The notes under the pieces were generated by a model that saw nothing but the letters and a program-made list of their open reading frames with translations, was not told where the DNA came from and ran no database searches. A DNA stretch of 64,000 nt from Plantibacter sp. Leaf314 (GTDB taxonomy: Bacteria; Actinomycetota; Actinomycetes; Actinomycetales; Microbacteriaceae), in the NCBI RefSeq assembly GCF_001423185.1, contig NZ_LMOB01000001.1:2463889-2527888 (forward strand), given 5' to 3'. Position numbers and translations under genes: made by a program. Positions 24,909 to 33,798 of this stretch are shown here, piece after piece (position 1 is the first letter of the stretch; each line of letters starts with the position of its first letter).

Positions 24909-27764
24909 TCATCGCAGGCGTGCTCCCACCCCACTCGCCGAGCCGGCGGACGCGGCGTCGAGCAGCTCGAGCACGTGGCGGTAGTCCTCGCCGGTCGCTC
25001 GGGTCATGCCGAGTTCGCAGGTGCGGTTGCACGATGCGTGCGCGTCGGCACCGATGGCCGCGACTTCAGCGGCCTCGGCCTTCGTCGCAGAGGCGGTGAG
25101 CTCCGGGTGCAGCATGCCGCGGTCGCCCGCGAACGCGCAGCAGCCCCAGTCGTCGGGCACGTGCACGCGCTCGGCGACGGCCTCGCCGATCAGCACCAGG
25201 TCGGGGTCGAGCCCCATCTGCCGGGAGGAGCAGGTCGGGTGCAGGACCAACTGCTCGATGCGGGCGTCGACCTCGACCCGCGGCAGGATCTCGCGGGCGG
25301 CGAAGGCCACCGCGTCCTCCATCACGACGCCACTCGCGCTGAGCAGCTTCGCGAAACCCTCCGTGCAGCTCGACGCGTCGCTCACGACCACCAGACCACT
25401 GTCGGCGACCGCCGCTCGGACGCGCTCGACCGTGCGCTGCTCGTTCACCGCCGCCCCGGACGCGAAGCCCTTCGACGACCACGGCGTCCCGCAGCAGATC
25501 GACTCGACACCGTCAGGCACGATCATCTGCAGGCCCGCACGCTCCAAGAGGCGCGTGAAAGCGCCCATGACACCGTCGCCCCCGTCCGCCGCGCCAAACA
25601 TGCTGTTCACGCACGCCGGAACGTAGATGCCGACCGTCGGACCGTCCGCTGCACCGACCGTCCGACCGAGCGCCTTCCGCGAGCGCCCGCCGCCCGGCAG
25701 GTCACCGGAGTACTTGGGCACGGTGTCCGCGCCGAGCACGGCCCTGGCGACATCCGTCACCGCGCCGACCACGGGAGCCGGCAACAGCTTCGCGCCAGAG
25801 AGCGCGACCGAACCGATCCTCGTGGCCGGCCCCCAGCCGACAGCCGCCGCCTTCCACCCCGCCGCGGGGACCGGAGCCGCATCCTCGCGTCGCAGCCGCT
25901 TGACCAGGGCGCCGGTGTTGATCTGGACCGGGCACGCGGTCTGACACATGCCGTCGACCGCGCAGGTCTGCACGCCGGCGTAGTCGTAGTCGTCCGCCAG
26001 CTCCTCGGCCAGCGCGATGTCGCCGCGGGCCCGGGCGGACTCCTCGGCCCGGCGCACGACGATGCGCTGCCGCGGCGTGAGCGTCAGGTCGCGACTCGGG
26101 CAGACGGGCTCGCAGTACCCGCACTCCACACAGCGGTCGACCTCTTCCTCGACCGTCGGCTGCAGCTTGATCCCGCGGAGGTGTGCCTCCGGGTCCTCGT
26201 CGATGAGCACACCGGGGTTCATCACGCCGGCCGGATCCACGAGCCGCTTGAGCTCGAGCATCACGCCGTAGAGCTCGTCGCCGTACTGCCGACGGACGTA
26301 CGGTGCCATGGCGCGCCCCGTGCCGTGCTCCGCCTTCAGGTTGCCGCCCGCGTCGAGGACGAGGTCGACCATCTGCTCCGTGAACGCGACGAACCGACCG
26401 AGCGCGGCGTCGCCCTCGAAGCGGTCGGTGAGCATGAAGTGGATGTTGCCGTCCTTCGCGTGGCCGAAGATGACCGAGTCGCGATAGGCGTGCTGCTCGA
26501 AGAGCTCCTGCAGGCTGGCGCAGGTGTCGGCGAGGGCCGCCGTGGGGACGACGATGTCCTCGAGCAGCGCCGTCGTGCCGGAGGGACGGGCACCGGCGAC
26601 CGAGGCGTAGAGCCCCTTGCGGAGCGCCCACGCACGCGCACGCTGGGACGCGTCACTCGTGAACGCCACCGGTGCATGCACGTCGAGACCGTTGAGGAAC
26701 GTGCCGCCCGCGGTCGCGCGGTCCCTGAGGTCCACGGCGTCACCGGACCGGTACTCGACGAGGAGGGCCGCGTGATCCTGCGGCGTGAACCCCTGGATCT
26801 CCGCAGGGCTCCCGGGGAGCCGCTGCCCGACCGTCAACGAGGTCGCGTCCATGAGTTCGAGCGTCGCCGCGCCGGACGCCACCAACTCCGGCAGCGCGCG
26901 CGTCGCCGCGTCGAGCGAGGGGAACACGGCCAACGCCGTGGACACCAGCGGCAGGACGGGAACGGTGCGGAAGGTCGCCTCGGCGACGAACGCGAGCGTG
27001 CCCTCCGAACCGATGAGCAGGTGCTGGAGGACGTCGACGGGGGAGTCGAAGTCGAGGAAGGCGTTGATCCCGTAGCCCATGGTGTTCTTCAGCGAGAACT
27101 GGCGCTCGATGGACGCGACGGACGCCGGGTCGGACCGCACCCGCCGTTGCAGCCGCTCGATGCCCTCGGAGAGTTCCGGTTCGGCGTCGTGCAGCTGACG
27201 GTCTGCCGTGGGATCGGCCGTGTCGATCGTCGTGCCGGACGGGAGTACGAACACCATCGACTCCAGCGTCCGGTAGGTGTTCTCGTCGATCCCGCAGGCC
27301 ATGCCGCTCGAGTTGTTCGCGATGACGCCGCCGATCGTGCACGCCACCTCGCTCGCCGGGTCGGGGCCGAGGCGGTAGCCGAGTCGCGTCAGGCGGGCGT
27401 TCACCTGGGCCACCGTCACCCCGGGCTGCACGCGGACACGCTTGCCGCCGTCGAGGACCTCGATGGACTTGAACCGCTGCCTCGTGTCGATGACGAACCC
27501 GGAGCCCGACGCCTGGCCGGAGAGGCTGGTGCCGCCGGACCGGAACGTGACCGGAGCTGCGGAACGGCTCGCGGCCCGCAGGATCGCGGCGACCTCGGCC
27601 GCGCTCTCCGCGATGACGACGGCCTCCGGCGTGAGGAGGTAGTGCGAGGCGTCACCGGCGTAGGCGGCACGGTCGATCGCGCGGGTCCGGATGCGGGCGG
27701 GATCGCCGACGGCCTCGCCGATGGCCTGGGTGGCGGAGGATGGGACGGTGGTCGGGTGTGCCAC
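24909..27764 (-). CDS. FAD/Fe-S D-lactate dehydrogenase-like oxidoreductase
   Basis: 951 residues from GTG 27764 after AAGGAAG. Residues 35-270 are a PCMH-type FAD-binding domain (PVTFRSGGTSLSG and IGGVIANNSSGMACG). Residues 280-540 are the FAD-linked oxidase C-terminal domain (GHAKDGNIHFMLTD and KAEHGTGRAMAPY). Two ferredoxin clusters follow (CVECGYCEPVCPS and CAVDGMCQTACPV), then two cysteine-rich CCG domains (CCGTPWSSKG and WGCCAFAG). This is the layout of large membrane-linked D-lactate or D-2-hydroxyacid dehydrogenases. It lies 102 bases after nagB in a muramic-acid operon whose MurQ step releases D-lactate, which favours D-lactate as substrate. Confidence 0.85.
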   Translation of the reverse strand: MAHPTTVPSSATQAIGEAVGDPARIRTRAIDRAAYAGDASHYLLTPEAVVIAESAAEVAAILRAASRSAAPVTFRSGGTSLSGQASGSGFVIDTRQRFKSIEVLDGGKRVRVQPGVTVAQVNARLTRLGYRLGPDPASEVACTIGGVIANNSSGMACGIDENTYRTLESMVFVLPSGTTIDTADPTADRQLHDAEPELSEGIERLQRRVRSDPASVASIERQFSLKNTMGYGINAFLDFDSPVDVLQHLLIGSEGTLAFVAEATFRTVPVLPLVSTALAVFPSLDAATRALPELVASGAATLELMDATSLTVGQRLPGSPAEIQGFTPQDHAALLVEYRSGDAVDLRDRATAGGTFLNGLDVHAPVAFTSDASQRARAWALRKGLYASVAGARPSGTTALLEDIVVPTAALADTCASLQELFEQHAYRDSVIFGHAKDGNIHFMLTDRFEGDAALGRFVAFTEQMVDLVLDAGGNLKAEHGTGRAMAPYVRRQYGDELYGVMLELKRLVDPAGVMNPGVLIDEDPEAHLRGIKLQPTVEEEVDRCVECGYCEPVCPSRDLTLTPRQRIVVRRAEESARARGDIALAEELADDYDYAGVQTCAVDGMCQTACPVQINTGALVKRLRREDAAPVPAAGWKAAAVGWGPATRIGSVALSGAKLLPAPVVGAVTDVARAVLGADTVPKYSGDLPGGGRSRKALGRTVGAADGPTVGIYVPACVNSMFGAADGGDGVMGAFTRLLERAGLQMIVPDGVESICCGTPWSSKGFASGAAVNEQRTVERVRAAVADSGLVVVSDASSCTEGFAKLLSASGVVMEDAVAFAAREILPRVEVDARIEQLVLHPTCSSRQMGLDPDLVLIGEAVAERVHVPDDWGCCAFAGDRGMLHPELTASATKAEAAEVAAIGADAHASCNRTCELGMTRATGEDYRHVLELLDAASAGSASGVGARLR

Positions 27765-27866
27765 GAGGCTTCCTTCTCGAGATCGGGCGTCAGCGGCGCG
27801 CGGGGATGCGGGTGCAGGATCGCGACGCCTCAGGTGGATGGAGCGTCATCGGCCATCGCCCGACCC

Positions 27867-28652
27867 TCATTCGAAGCGTTGCCACTCCGGCCGGTTGTCG
27901 TAGGTGTAGCGATAGTAGTCCGCCAGCTTGAGTCGCGACGCCGCGGCCTCGTCGACGATGACGGTCGCGTGCTCGTGCAGCTGCAGCGCGGACCCGGGAA
28001 CGAAGGAACTCAGCGGTCCTTCCACCGAGGCCGCGATGGCCTCCGCCTTCCCGGCACCCTGCGCGACGAGCACGAGTTCGCGGGCCTCGAGGATGGTGCC
28101 GAGCCCCTGGGTCATGCAGTGGGTGGGCACCTGGTCGAGCGAGTCGAAGAACCGCGCGTTGTCCTCGCGGGTCTTCGGCGCCAGGGTCTTGATCCGCGTG
28201 CGCGAGGCGAACGACGAGGTGGGCTCGTTGAACCCGACGTGTCCGTTCGCGCCGATTCCGAGGATCTGCACGTCGATACCGCCGGCCTCGGCGATGGCGC
28301 GGTCGTACTCCTGCGCGGCGGCCGCGAGGTCGGCGGCTCGGCCGTCGGGGACGCGGACGCGCGACGGGTCGAAGCCGAGCGGGCCGACCACCTCGCGGGC
28401 GATCACGTTGGCGTACGACTCGGGGTGCTCCGCCGGGATGCCGACGTACTCGTCCAGCGCGAACCCGCGGGCACCGGCGAACGACAGCGAGCCCGCCTGG
28501 ACGCGACGCGCCAGCTCGGTGTAGATGCCCTGGGGGCTGGAACCGGTCGCCAGGCCGATGACCGGCTCAGGCCGTCCGGCCACGATCGACGCGATCTTCG
28601 CGCCGGCGACCCGACCGACCTCGGCTGCGTCGGGAAGGATGATGATCTCCAC
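27867..28652 (-). CDS. nagB: Glucosamine-6-phosphate deaminase
   Basis: 261 residues, the normal NagB length. It isomerises and deaminates glucosamine-6-phosphate to fructose-6-phosphate and ammonia. Family marks: GLATGSSPQGIY, FALDEYVGIP (catalytic Asp) and GIGANGHVGFNEP (with the catalytic His). The GTG at 28652, 20 bases after murQ, follows GAGAGG. A longer upstream frame is only an overlap with murQ. In this operon it takes the amino sugar into glycolysis; the deacetylase NagA that must act before it is not encoded here. Confidence 0.95.
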   Translation of the reverse strand: MEIIILPDAAEVGRVAGAKIASIVAGRPEPVIGLATGSSPQGIYTELARRVQAGSLSFAGARGFALDEYVGIPAEHPESYANVIAREVVGPLGFDPSRVRVPDGRAADLAAAAQEYDRAIAEAGGIDVQILGIGANGHVGFNEPTSSFASRTRIKTLAPKTREDNARFFDSLDQVPTHCMTQGLGTILEARELVLVAQGAGKAEAIAASVEGPLSSFVPGSALQLHEHATVIVDEAAASRLKLADYYRYTYDNRPEWQRFE

Positions 28653-28672
28653 GGTGGTCCTCTCGTTCCTGT

Positions 28673-29593
28673 TCAGGCGCTCGCAGCAGCGGACACGGCC
28701 GCGCGGACGTCGCCGTCGTTCGCTTCGAGCAGGCGTGTCGCCGTCGCGGCGTCGACGTCGGCGAGGAGCATGACGACGGCCGTCTTGGCGTGTGACCCGG
28801 CCTGTTCCAGGGCGGCGTCCGCGACGGCGCGGTCCGCTCCGGTGGCGTCGGCGACGATCCGCTGCGCGCGGTCGACGAGCTTCTCGTTCGTGGGCCGCAC
28901 GTCCACCATGAGGTTGGAGTAGACCTTGCCCGAGCGCACCATGCTCGCGGTGGAGAGCATGTTGCACACGAGCTTCTGCGCGGTCCCGGCCTTGAGTCGG
29001 GTCGAACCCGTCAGTGCCTCGGGGCCGGTCATGACCTCGATGGCGATCTCGGCCTCGGCACCGATCCGCGAGCCCGTGTTGCAGGACACCGCGATGGTCG
29101 CTGCGCCCAGCTGTCGGGCGTACCGCAGGCCGCCGATGACGTAGGGGGTGCGACCACTGGCTGCGAGCCCGACGACCACGTCCGTGGGTCGGAGCTCGGC
29201 TGCGCGGAGTTCCGCGGCACCGAGTTCGATGTCGTCCTCAGCACCTTCGACGGCGACCACGAACGCGTTCTCGCCGCCGGCGATGAGCCCGATCACTTCG
29301 GAGGGGTCGGTGCCGAACGTCGGCGGGCACTCGACCGCGTCGAGCAGGCCGATCCGACCGCTCGTCCCGGCGCCCAGGTAGATGAGGCGCCCGCCGTTCC
29401 GTCGTGCCTCCGTGATGCGTTCCACGGCGCGGGCGATGTCCGGCAGTTCCGCGCGGACCGCACCCGCGACGAGCCGATCCTCGTCGTTGATGACCTCGAG
29501 CAGCCGAAGCGTGTCGAGGGTGTCGAGGTCGATCGTGCGCGGGTTGCGCCCCTCCGTCGAGAGTGCGGCCAGGGTACTCGAGGTCTCAGGCAC
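28673..29593 (-). CDS. murQ: N-acetylmuramic acid 6-phosphate etherase
   Basis: 306 residues. It cleaves the lactyl ether of MurNAc-6-phosphate, giving GlcNAc-6-phosphate and D-lactate. One SIS domain with YLGAGTSGRIGLLDAVECPP (about 73-92), AASGRTPYVIG and STRLKAGTAQK, the marks of MurQ. Starts at GTG 29593. It lies 66 bases after anmK and 20 before nagB. AnmK makes its substrate. Confidence 0.96.
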   Translation of the reverse strand: MPETSSTLAALSTEGRNPRTIDLDTLDTLRLLEVINDEDRLVAGAVRAELPDIARAVERITEARRNGGRLIYLGAGTSGRIGLLDAVECPPTFGTDPSEVIGLIAGGENAFVVAVEGAEDDIELGAAELRAAELRPTDVVVGLAASGRTPYVIGGLRYARQLGAATIAVSCNTGSRIGAEAEIAIEVMTGPEALTGSTRLKAGTAQKLVCNMLSTASMVRSGKVYSNLMVDVRPTNEKLVDRAQRIVADATGADRAVADAALEQAGSHAKTAVVMLLADVDAATATRLLEANDGDVRAAVSAAASA

Positions 29594-29659
29594 GATGGGC
29601 CCTCCGTTCTGGGTCTGACGGCGTGCGGCCGTCGAGGGGATCCGGGGTCGTGTCGGCGC

Positions 29660-30823
29660 TCATGCTTCGAACCGTAGCCCCCGCGGCGGCCCGTCGAGGG
29701 TGCGTGCCGGAAGGACGCGTCCGGGGACGATCGCGCCGAGCACGCTGCCGTGCGAGGCGCCGGTGGCTGAGGGCAGGGATCCCGCCTGTCCGTTCACCGT
29801 CAGGAAGCCGAGGACGGCGAAGGCGAGCGCCTCCTTCGCGTCGGACGGGAGCCCGGCGTCGTCGCTGATCACGACCTCGGCATCGGGGAGGGCCGCGCGG
29901 ATGCGTGCGACGAGCTGCGGGTTGCGGACCCCGCCGCCGGCGAGGATGACGCGTTCGACCCCGCGGACCGCGTCGGCCACGGTCCGGGCGGTCAGCTCGG
30001 TCAGGGTCGCGACCAGATCCTCCACGGGCAGCGTCGGACGCCCGGCGAGCTGCTGCCGCAGGTACGCGAGGTGGAAGAGTTCCTTGCCCGTCGACTTCGG
30101 TGCGGACCGCTCGTAGTACGGCTCGCGGAGTAGCAGCTCGAGGGTCTCCTCGTGGACGGTGCCGCGCGCGGCGAGTTCACCGTCGGCGTCGTACTGCCGG
30201 GCGCCACCCGTGTGCTCGGCGACGACCGCGTCGATGAGGGCGTTCGCGGGTCCGCTGTCGAACGCGATCGGATCCGTTCCCGGGCGCACGATGGTCGCGT
30301 TCGCGATGCCGCCGAGGTTGACGGCTGCGGCGGTCCCACCCGCGAGCCAGAGGGCGTCGATCATGCTCACGAGCGGGGCACCCTGGCCGCCGGCCGCGAC
30401 GTCGCGCGAACGGAGGTCGGCGACGACGGTCACGCCGGTGCGTTCGGCGATCCAGGCAGGCTGACCGAGCTGGAGGGTGCCCTCCACCCGGCCGTCCTCG
30501 ACCCAGTGGTACATGGTCTGGCCGTGGGAGACGATCAGATCGGCGTCGCCATCGCACAGCTCGGCGACGGCCCGGACCGCGAGGTCGGCGAACGCCTGGC
30601 CGATCCGGGTGTCCAGGCGGCAGACGTCCTCGACGCTCGTTGCCGCGGGCGGGAGGGCTGCGGTGATCATGGCCCGCAGCTCCGGCTCGTACCCGGCGGT
30701 GATGAGGCCGAGTGGGCGGACGACGAGGGTGTCGCCGTCGACGCTGATCTCCGCGGCGGCCGCGTCGATCGCGTCGTGCGAGGTGCCCGACATGAGGCCG
30801 ATGACACGCACTGGCCGGGTCAC
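29660..30823 (-). CDS. anmK: Anhydro-N-acetylmuramic acid kinase
   Basis: 387 residues. It opens the 1,6-anhydro ring of anhydro-MurNAc and phosphorylates it to MurNAc-6-phosphate. GLMSGTSHDAIDAA at the start is the phosphate loop of the family; SHGQTMYHW, NLGGIANATIV and ILAGGGVRNPQL are further conserved blocks. The GTG start (30823) overlaps the stop of the transporter gene (GTGA), so transporter and kinase are coupled, which suggests that the transported compound is the kinase's substrate. Confidence 0.95.
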   Translation of the reverse strand: MTRPVRVIGLMSGTSHDAIDAAAAEISVDGDTLVVRPLGLITAGYEPELRAMITAALPPAATSVEDVCRLDTRIGQAFADLAVRAVAELCDGDADLIVSHGQTMYHWVEDGRVEGTLQLGQPAWIAERTGVTVVADLRSRDVAAGGQGAPLVSMIDALWLAGGTAAAVNLGGIANATIVRPGTDPIAFDSGPANALIDAVVAEHTGGARQYDADGELAARGTVHEETLELLLREPYYERSAPKSTGKELFHLAYLRQQLAGRPTLPVEDLVATLTELTARTVADAVRGVERVILAGGGVRNPQLVARIRAALPDAEVVISDDAGLPSDAKEALAFAVLGFLTVNGQAGSLPSATGASHGSVLGAIVPGRVLPARTLDGPPRGLRFEA

Positions 30824-32157
30824 TTGCGCAGCTCCGTCCGGTGCGCGTTCCCTCGGAGGGTGCCGATCGCGATCGCGCTCACCACGCACGTCGCCATCAC
30901 GTAGTACGCCGGCACGTCGAGGTCGCCAGTGGAGGCGATCAGTGAGGTGATGATGAGGCCGGCGCTGCCCGAGAACACGGCGTTCGAGATCGAGTACGAC
31001 AACCCGAGGCCGGTGTAGCGGACGGAGGTGGGGAACATCTCGGCGAGCATGGCCGGGCCGGGGCCCGCGATCATGCCGACGACGGCTCCGGCGACGAACA
31101 CGGCGAGCCCGTGGATCCCGACCCCGAGGTCCGGGTTCTGGAGCACGTTGAGCAGGGGTAGCGCGAGGATGACGATGAGGCCGGTGCCGGTGAGCATCAC
31201 CCAGCGGCGTCCGATCTTGTCCGACAGCCATCCGGCCGGGAGGATCGTCGCGGCGAATCCGGCGTTCGCGAGCACGGTCGAGATCAGGGCCTCCTGGAAC
31301 GACGCGTTGAGGCTGCTCTGCAGGTAGGAGGGCATGACGACGAGGAAGGTGTACCCCGCGGCGGACCATCCCATGAGGCGGCCGATGCCGAGGAGGATCG
31401 CCTTCGCGGTCGCCGCAGCGCCGGCACGGACGACCGGCTGCGTCGCAGCCTTGGCGGTGTCGGAGCCGTCGGTGCCCGAGGCGGTGATCTGCTGGAACTC
31501 CGGCGTCTCCTCGAGCTTGAGGCGGAGGAACAGGGCGACCGCGCCGAGCGGGATCGCGAGGAGGAAGGCGATCCGCCAGCCCCACGCCGCCAGATCCGCT
31601 TCGGACAGGACGGCCGACAACAGCGCGACGGTTCCCGCGCCGCCGAGGAGGCCGAGCGCAACGGTGAACGACTGCCAGGAGCCGTAGAGTCCGCGCTTGC
31701 CCGCAGGTGCGAACTCGGTCATGACCGAGACGGCCCCGCCGAACTCGCCACCCGCGGAGAGCCCCTGGAGGATGCGCACGAGCGTGAGCAGGATCGGAGC
31801 CGCGACACCGATCGACGCGTACGTCGGGAGGATGCCGATGAGGGCGGTCGCTCCGGACATCAGCACCAGGACGAGGATGAGCGTCGGCTTCCGACCGATC
31901 CGGTCGCCGATCCGGCCGAACAGGGCCGCACCCACCGGGCGGAAGAAGAAGGCGATGGCGAAGGACGCGTACGTCGCGATGAGCGACTCGATACCCGTCT
32001 GCTCGCCGTCGCTGAAGAACTGGGCCGCGAGGATCGTGGCGAGGAACCCGTAGATCCCGAACTCGTACCACTCGATGAAGTTGCCGACGCTGCCGGCCAC
32101 GATGGCGCGACGCCGGGCGGCGCTGCTGATCGTGATGGGCGGTGTGGAGCTGGTCAC
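30820..32157 (-). CDS. MFS transporter, MHS (metabolite:H+ symporter) family
   Basis: 445 residues, twelve hydrophobic segments. GNFIEWYEFGIYGFLA at the start and GRIGDRIGRKPTL in loop 2-3 are marks of the MHS subfamily of sugar and organic-acid symporters. GTG at 32157 after AAGGGAGG. First gene of the operon with anmK, murQ and nagB, so it is a candidate importer for (anhydro)MurNAc or a muropeptide-derived sugar. Known importers are AmpG, MurP and ABC systems, so an MHS protein in this role would be unusual. The promoter in front overlaps a probable MurR operator. Confidence 0.9.
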   Translation of the reverse strand: MTSSTPPITISSAARRRAIVAGSVGNFIEWYEFGIYGFLATILAAQFFSDGEQTGIESLIATYASFAIAFFFRPVGAALFGRIGDRIGRKPTLILVLVLMSGATALIGILPTYASIGVAAPILLTLVRILQGLSAGGEFGGAVSVMTEFAPAGKRGLYGSWQSFTVALGLLGGAGTVALLSAVLSEADLAAWGWRIAFLLAIPLGAVALFLRLKLEETPEFQQITASGTDGSDTAKAATQPVVRAGAAATAKAILLGIGRLMGWSAAGYTFLVVMPSYLQSSLNASFQEALISTVLANAGFAATILPAGWLSDKIGRRWVMLTGTGLIVILALPLLNVLQNPDLGVGIHGLAVFVAGAVVGMIAGPGPAMLAEMFPTSVRYTGLGLSYSISNAVFSGSAGLIITSLIASTGDLDVPAYYVMATCVVSAIAIGTLRGNAHRTELRK

Positions 32158-32201
32158 GGGACCTCCCTTGGTTCCTGGATCGTGCTCGGGGCTTTGCCAC
32201 A

Positions 32202-32237
32202 AAGATACACGGTCAGACGAGGGATGGTACTTTCCAT
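32202..32237 (-). promoter_or_regulatory. Promoter and MurR operator of the muramic-acid operon
   Basis: ATGGTACTTTCCAT (32224-32237) has ATGG/CCAT inverted ends and further symmetric G/C pairs outside. On the minus strand TATCTT (32207-32202) is a good -10, which puts the palindrome over the -35 region. It lies between the transporter gene and the divergent RpiR-type gene, as expected for a repressor that also controls itself. Confidence 0.55.
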
Positions 32238-32291
32238 ACCTGTCGTCGGCCGGTGCCGACGGTACAGTGATGACCGACGAGGGGAGCACGC

Positions 32292-33179
32292 ATGGGAGCA
32301 GACGGCCGCAGAGCGCGGGCGGTGTCCACCGAGGTGCGCGCTCGTCTCGAAGAACTCCGCCCCTCGGAGCGCCGCATCGCGGAGTCGCTCCTGGCCGACC
32401 CGGGCGCGTTCGCAACGCGGTCGGTCGCGGAGATCGCGGAGGAGGCGTCCACCTCGACGACGACGGTCGTGCGGTTCACGCGGAAGATCGGCTACGACCG
32501 CTTCAAGGACTTCCGGCACGACCTGACCGAGGAGAACCTCCGCGAGCGGCTCGCCCTGGCCGGCACGAACGCCCAATCGCCCGACATCGTCGCCGGCGAC
32601 AGCCTCGACGACATCGTCGCGAAGGTCGCCGCGAACGAGTCCCTCTCGATCGCCGACACCGCCCAGGCCCTCGACACCGAAGCCCTCACGCGCGCAGCGG
32701 CAGCGGTCGCCGGCGCTCGCCGCGTCGACATCTTCGGCGTCGGAGCGAGCTCGATCGTCGCCGTCGACCTCCAGCGCAAGCTCTCCCGCATCGGCCGCGT
32801 CGCACTCGAATGGCCCGACTCGCACGCGGCCTGGACGGCTGCCGCGATCCTCGACGAGCAGTCGGTCGCCGTCGCCATCTCGCACTCCGGAGCGACCTCC
32901 GACACCGTCGACTTCCTCCGTCTCGCGGCTCGCTCCGGCGCGACGACGATCGCGATCACGAACCATGCGGAGTCGGCGCTGGCGAACGGCGCGGACATCG
33001 TGCTCCAGACGGCCGCCCGGGAGACCGCGTTCCGGTCGGGGGCGCTCGGAAGTCGGATCGCGCAGCTCATGGTCGTCGACTGCCTCTTCATCGGCGTCGC
33101 CCAGGTCGACTACGAGGCGTCCACGGCGGCCCTGCAGCGCACCTTCGACGCGGTGCGGGAGCGTCGCACCTCCGAGTGA
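32292..33179 (+). CDS. MurR/RpiR-family transcriptional regulator
   Basis: 295 residues. N-terminal helix-turn-helix (LRPSERRIAESLLADP, then STSTTTVVRFTRKIGYDRFKDF) and a C-terminal SIS sugar-phosphate-binding domain (IFGVGASSIVAVDLQRKL, AISHSGATSDT). It is divergent from the transporter-anmK-murQ-nagB operon, so the likely effector is MurNAc-6-phosphate or a related sugar phosphate. Calling it MurR rests on this context. Confidence 0.9.
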   Translation: MGADGRRARAVSTEVRARLEELRPSERRIAESLLADPGAFATRSVAEIAEEASTSTTTVVRFTRKIGYDRFKDFRHDLTEENLRERLALAGTNAQSPDIVAGDSLDDIVAKVAANESLSIADTAQALDTEALTRAAAAVAGARRVDIFGVGASSIVAVDLQRKLSRIGRVALEWPDSHAAWTAAAILDEQSVAVAISHSGATSDTVDFLRLAARSGATTIAITNHAESALANGADIVLQTAARETAFRSGALGSRIAQLMVVDCLFIGVAQVDYEASTAALQRTFDAVRERRTSE

Positions 33180-33263
33180 CGTCCGCGTCGGCCGCATGTC
33201 GGTCGGTGCCGAGGTTCGTTCCCGGAGGGTGTGAACGCTCGATCGGTGAGTAGCATGCGGGTC

Positions 33264-33710
33264 ATGGCAATCAAGCTGGAGAACGTCGGGATCGCCGTCC
33301 GGGACATCGAGGAGGCCATCTCCTTCTTCGTCGATCTCGGGCTCGAGGTCGCGGGGCGGGACACCATCAGTGGCGACTGGGCGGACACCGCGGTCGGTCT
33401 CGACGGCAACCACGCCAAGATCGCCGTCCTCAAGACGCCGGATGGTCATGGGCAGATCGAGCTGTTCGAGTACCTGCACCCGGATGCGATCGAGACGGAA
33501 CCGACAGCGCCCAACGAGATCGGCATGCACCGCGTCGCCTTCTCGGTCGACGACATCGACGTCGCCCTCGCCACGGCGGCTCGACACGGGTGCTACCCGC
33601 TTCGTGGTGTGGCGAACTACCAGGACGTCTACAAACTCACCTACCTGCGTGGCCCGAGCGGCATCCTGGTGATGCTCGCCCAGGACCTGACGAAGACCGA
33701 ACCGCGCTGA
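33264..33710 (+). CDS. VOC-family (glyoxalase-like) protein
   Basis: 148 residues with two beta-alpha-beta-beta-beta modules: KLENVGIAVRDIEEAISFF and MHRVAFSVDDIDVALATA. QIELFEYL and the late residues could hold metal ligands (H, E), but the substrate is unknown. ATG 33264 is chosen; ATG 33255 three codons up is possible. Single gene between murR and a GNAT gene. Confidence 0.82.
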   Translation: MAIKLENVGIAVRDIEEAISFFVDLGLEVAGRDTISGDWADTAVGLDGNHAKIAVLKTPDGHGQIELFEYLHPDAIETEPTAPNEIGMHRVAFSVDDIDVALATAARHGCYPLRGVANYQDVYKLTYLRGPSGILVMLAQDLTKTEPR

Positions 33711-33798
33711 GCGGCACCCTGCCGGACGGCGGTGCCGGCGTCTGGACGCACCAGATCCGCACTGGACAGGCTGGGCGCTCCTCGCCAAGGTGGGAGGG

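Noticed and set aside
24975..28922. 1315-codon open frame on the plus strand
   Set aside because: It lies opposite the D-lactate dehydrogenase and nagB genes, and the sequence is Arg/Asp/Gly-rich antisense noise typical of high-GC DNA.
29660..32200. 846-codon minus-strand frame as one protein
   Set aside because: Only its second part is real (anmK from 30823). The first part is a shadow of the transporter gene in another frame.
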